Shown one piece after another: positions 7,044 through 8,195 of a DNA stretch of 8,195 nt (positions within the stretch are counted from its first letter, which is position 1; every line of letters begins with the position of its first letter). The notes under the pieces are model-generated. The model did no database searches. It was given only the letters and a program-made list of their open reading frames with translations, and was not told the DNA's origin. Source of the DNA: Candidatus Omnitrophota bacterium (GTDB lineage Bacteria; Omnitrophota; Gorgyraeia; 2-02-FULL-51-18; JAGOUK01); NCBI GenBank assembly GCA_020058965.1, contig JAGVCY010000163.1, positions 1-8,195 of the forward strand. Direction: 5' to 3'. The position numbers were made by a program, and so were the translations under genes.

Positions 7044-7277
7044 TCAAAGTCGGTCGATGATATAGCCGGGGGCGATGATGCGGTCGACGGATAAGCCGGT
7101 TAACGGCGGGTCTTGAGTGCGGCGCTTTTTGCGCGGGTCGGCCGCCACCAAGCTCTTACGAAAAGCGGCCAGCAGGACGGCTAATTCATGCCGCGTATAC
7201 TTTTGATCCGAATGCAGGATCGCGTGCCTCTGGGCAGCTGTTCCCAAGAACAGAATCTTCTCATTTTCTGAATCCAT
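7044..7277 (-). CDS. Small protein of unknown function, 77 aa
   Basis: I do not recognise this family. It starts MDSENEKILFLGTAAQRHA, has a plausible amphipathic helical stretch (about 28-46, HELAVLLAAFRKSLVAAD), a basic patch PRKKRR (48-53) and a hydrophobic tail ending APGYIIDRL. There is no signal peptide, membrane segment or cysteine pair. The best evidence that it is real is the ATG at 7277 with a strong AGGAGG site (7287-7282), at the same short 4-nt spacing seen before lysS, and its co-orientation with its neighbours. It follows the Mfd fragment by 117 bp and precedes lysS by 67 bp. It does not resemble the missing Mfd D7 domain. It could be a short conserved hypothetical or a spurious frame; ortholog conservation would decide. 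Confidence 0.5.
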   Translation of the reverse strand: MDSENEKILFLGTAAQRHAILHSDQKYTRHELAVLLAAFRKSLVAADPRKKRRTQDPPLTGLSVDRIIAPGYIIDRL

Positions 7278-7394
7278 AAATCCTCCTCTAGCCCAAGGAT
7301 ACGGAAGGATAATTTGGATTCAATTCTTGCAAATAGATAAATGCACATAGCAAAGCCCAAATTCAATCTCTGGCAGATTGATAATTTAATCTTT
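7278..7394. other. AT-rich intergenic spacer between mfd fragment and small gene
   Basis: A 117-bp spacer, clearly AT-richer than the genes. It contains a 7-bp inverted repeat with a 5-nt loop (TCAATCT / AGATTGA, 7363-7381), 14 nt beyond the mfd stop. On the minus strand the hairpin is not followed by a T-run, so it is a poor terminator for mfd; on the plus strand it is followed within 20 nt by TTTTT, but no plus-strand gene exists here. It also holds the strong ribosome binding site of the small downstream gene (7287-7282). No clear -35/-10 pair was found. Confidence 0.3.
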
Positions 7395-7862
7395 TTAAGA
7401 AGTCTTGGATGGGGTCAGCGAGTCGATCGCGTCCTTCAGAAGCCGACAGTACAGATCGAACCCGACGCTCATAACGAAGCCGGACTGCTCCGTCCCGAGG
7501 AGATTCCCCGCGCCGCGTATTTCGAGGTCTTCCATCGCGATCGAAAACCCCGAGCCCAAATAACTGTGCCGCTCGATCGCGTTTAGCCGTTTGTCCGAAT
7601 CAGCCGTCGTCACATGCCCCTTGGGGATCAAAAAATAGGCGTACGCCTCGCGGTTGTAACGGCCAACACGTCCTTTCAACTGATAAAGTTCCGCCAAACC
7701 AAAAGCATCCGCGCGATTCACGAACAACGTATTCGCGTTTCGAATATCGATGCCCGACTCGATGATGGTGGTCGACACCAGAACATCCACCTCGCCGTGA
7801 ATAAACTTGTGCATGATCGATTCCAGCGTCTTGGGCGGCATCTGCCCGTGAGCGACGGCCAA
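7395..7862 (-). pseudogene. mfd: Transcription-repair coupling factor Mfd, C-terminal helicase fragment (5' part missing)
   Basis: C-terminal part of Mfd, the SF2 translocase that removes stalled RNA polymerase and recruits UvrA. Visible are AHGQM at the start, helicase motif V TTIIESGIDI (31-40 of the fragment), NRADAFGLAELYQLKGRVGR with motif VI (61-68), and the TRG region from ERHSYLGSGFSIAMEDLEIRGAGNLLGTEQSG (about 98-128). These words separate Mfd from RecG. Two oddities exist. Upstream of about 7862-7871 the Mfd similarity ceases; the frame meets a TGA at 7892-7890, and sequence farther upstream is unrelated in all three minus frames. So some 900 N-terminal residues, the RNA-polymerase-binding domain and helicase motifs I-IV, are absent. 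At the other end, the frame stops with DAIDSLTPSKTS, where a typical Mfd continues into the roughly 150-200-residue D7 domain. The TTG at 7862 is only the first possible start codon, not a believable gene start. Confidence 0.88.
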
Positions 7863-8193
7863 GCTCGGAGTGTCTGATCGCCGCGACGGTCAGTTTCCGC
7901 CCACGCTCGGTCCAGCAATAAGGGTCGTTTGGGAACCGGCTTGGGTAGGCGGTTCCTTGGGTAACGAAGAGAGTGGGGGGGTTCCCGGCTTCATAGAGGC
8001 GGCCGTCAAAATCATCGCTCATCGGGATGACCGGAGCCTTATACACCCAATCTGGAAGTTCGTGTGCGAGAAGTCCAACTTGAAAGTCGGCCTCTCGCGG
8101 CAGCTTCGCGCCGGATGATGCCTTGCCCGGCTGATCGTTGATCTGGTGAGTGACGCTGGTCTTGAATATCTCACCATCCTCACGGATGAACCA
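7863..8193 (-). CDS. Unrecognised protein fragment, open at both ends
   Basis: A frame with no stop from the right edge (first full codon at 8193) to the Mfd junction, about 111 residues. It begins WFIREDGEIF and includes the words HELPDWVYKAPVIP (44-57), DDFDGRLYEAGN (60-71) and FPNDPYCWTERGRK (87-100). The other two minus frames contain stops, and the composition (acidic and basic residues, scattered aromatics) looks like real protein. I do not recognise a family and assign no function. The frame does not end at the junction; it runs on over the Mfd gene as nonsense until about 7600, so the gene seems to be cut rather than finished. A codon-aligned antisense frame on the plus strand is open to 8118 and cannot be excluded, but it stops inside the region. 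The left limit is approximate, anywhere from about 7862 to 7890. Confidence 0.45.
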
Positions 8194-8195
8194 GA

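Noticed and set aside
7181..7366. 61-codon minus-strand frame overlapping the small gene
   Set aside because: It overlaps the small 77-aa gene in another frame and lacks that gene's strong, well-placed ribosome binding site.
7363..7381. Hairpin after mfd as a rho-independent terminator
   Set aside because: The 7-bp stem is AT-rich and not followed by a T-run in the direction of mfd transcription; it is noted only as an inverted repeat in the spacer.
1..8195. CRISPR array, tRNA or rRNA genes, insertion sequences or prophage structural genes
   Set aside because: No direct-repeat array, cloverleaf, rRNA signature, transposase motif or terminal inverted repeats were noticed on reading both strands.

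Overview
The window reads as a bacterial chromosomal segment, or a complete metagenomic contig, with moderately high GC. Every convincing gene is on the minus strand, so transcription runs from high to low coordinates. In transcription order it holds: an unrecognised fragment cut at the right edge (about 8193-7870); a headless C-terminal piece of the transcription-repair coupling factor Mfd (7862-7395); a small unrecognised gene (7277-7044); lysS (6976-5525); a LolC/LolE-family lipoprotein-release permease (5525-4332); its ATPase lolD (4339-3662); an ilvE-like class IV aminotransferase (3665-2793); mcsA (2793-2143); mcsB (2141-1095); and the first 333 codons of clpC (999-1, running off the left edge).

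From lysS to mcsB the genes overlap or nearly touch: 1-nt overlap, 8-nt overlap, 4-nt overlap, 1-nt overlap, then a 1-nt gap. This implies one transcript with translational coupling. The only sizeable gap is the 95 bp before clpC, which carries a perfect TATAAT in the clpC direction and may give clpC its own promoter. A second TATAAT lies just upstream of lysS.

Functionally the cluster joins protein synthesis (lysyl-tRNA synthetase), outer-membrane lipoprotein export (Lol), branched-chain amino acid metabolism (IlvE) and a complete arginine-phosphorylation/proteolysis module (McsA activator, McsB arginine kinase, ClpC unfoldase). The McsA-McsB-ClpC order is the one known from Firmicutes, but the usual first gene, the ctsR repressor, is absent and ilvE sits in its place. 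The Lol pair implies a double-membrane cell. This points to a Gram-negative-type lineage that keeps the McsAB-ClpC module, such as Omnitrophota or another PVC or Elusimicrobia-like group. That placement is inference from gene content only.

The right-hand end is anomalous. Mfd similarity begins abruptly near 7862-7871, inside the second helicase domain, next to an open frame of unrelated sequence that is itself cut off. This could be an assembly chimera or a real rearrangement. Independently of that, the Mfd frame stops where the C-terminal D7 domain of the family should begin. I found no tRNA, rRNA, CRISPR array, insertion sequence or convincing rho-independent terminator. No stretch over 300 bases lacks a gene.
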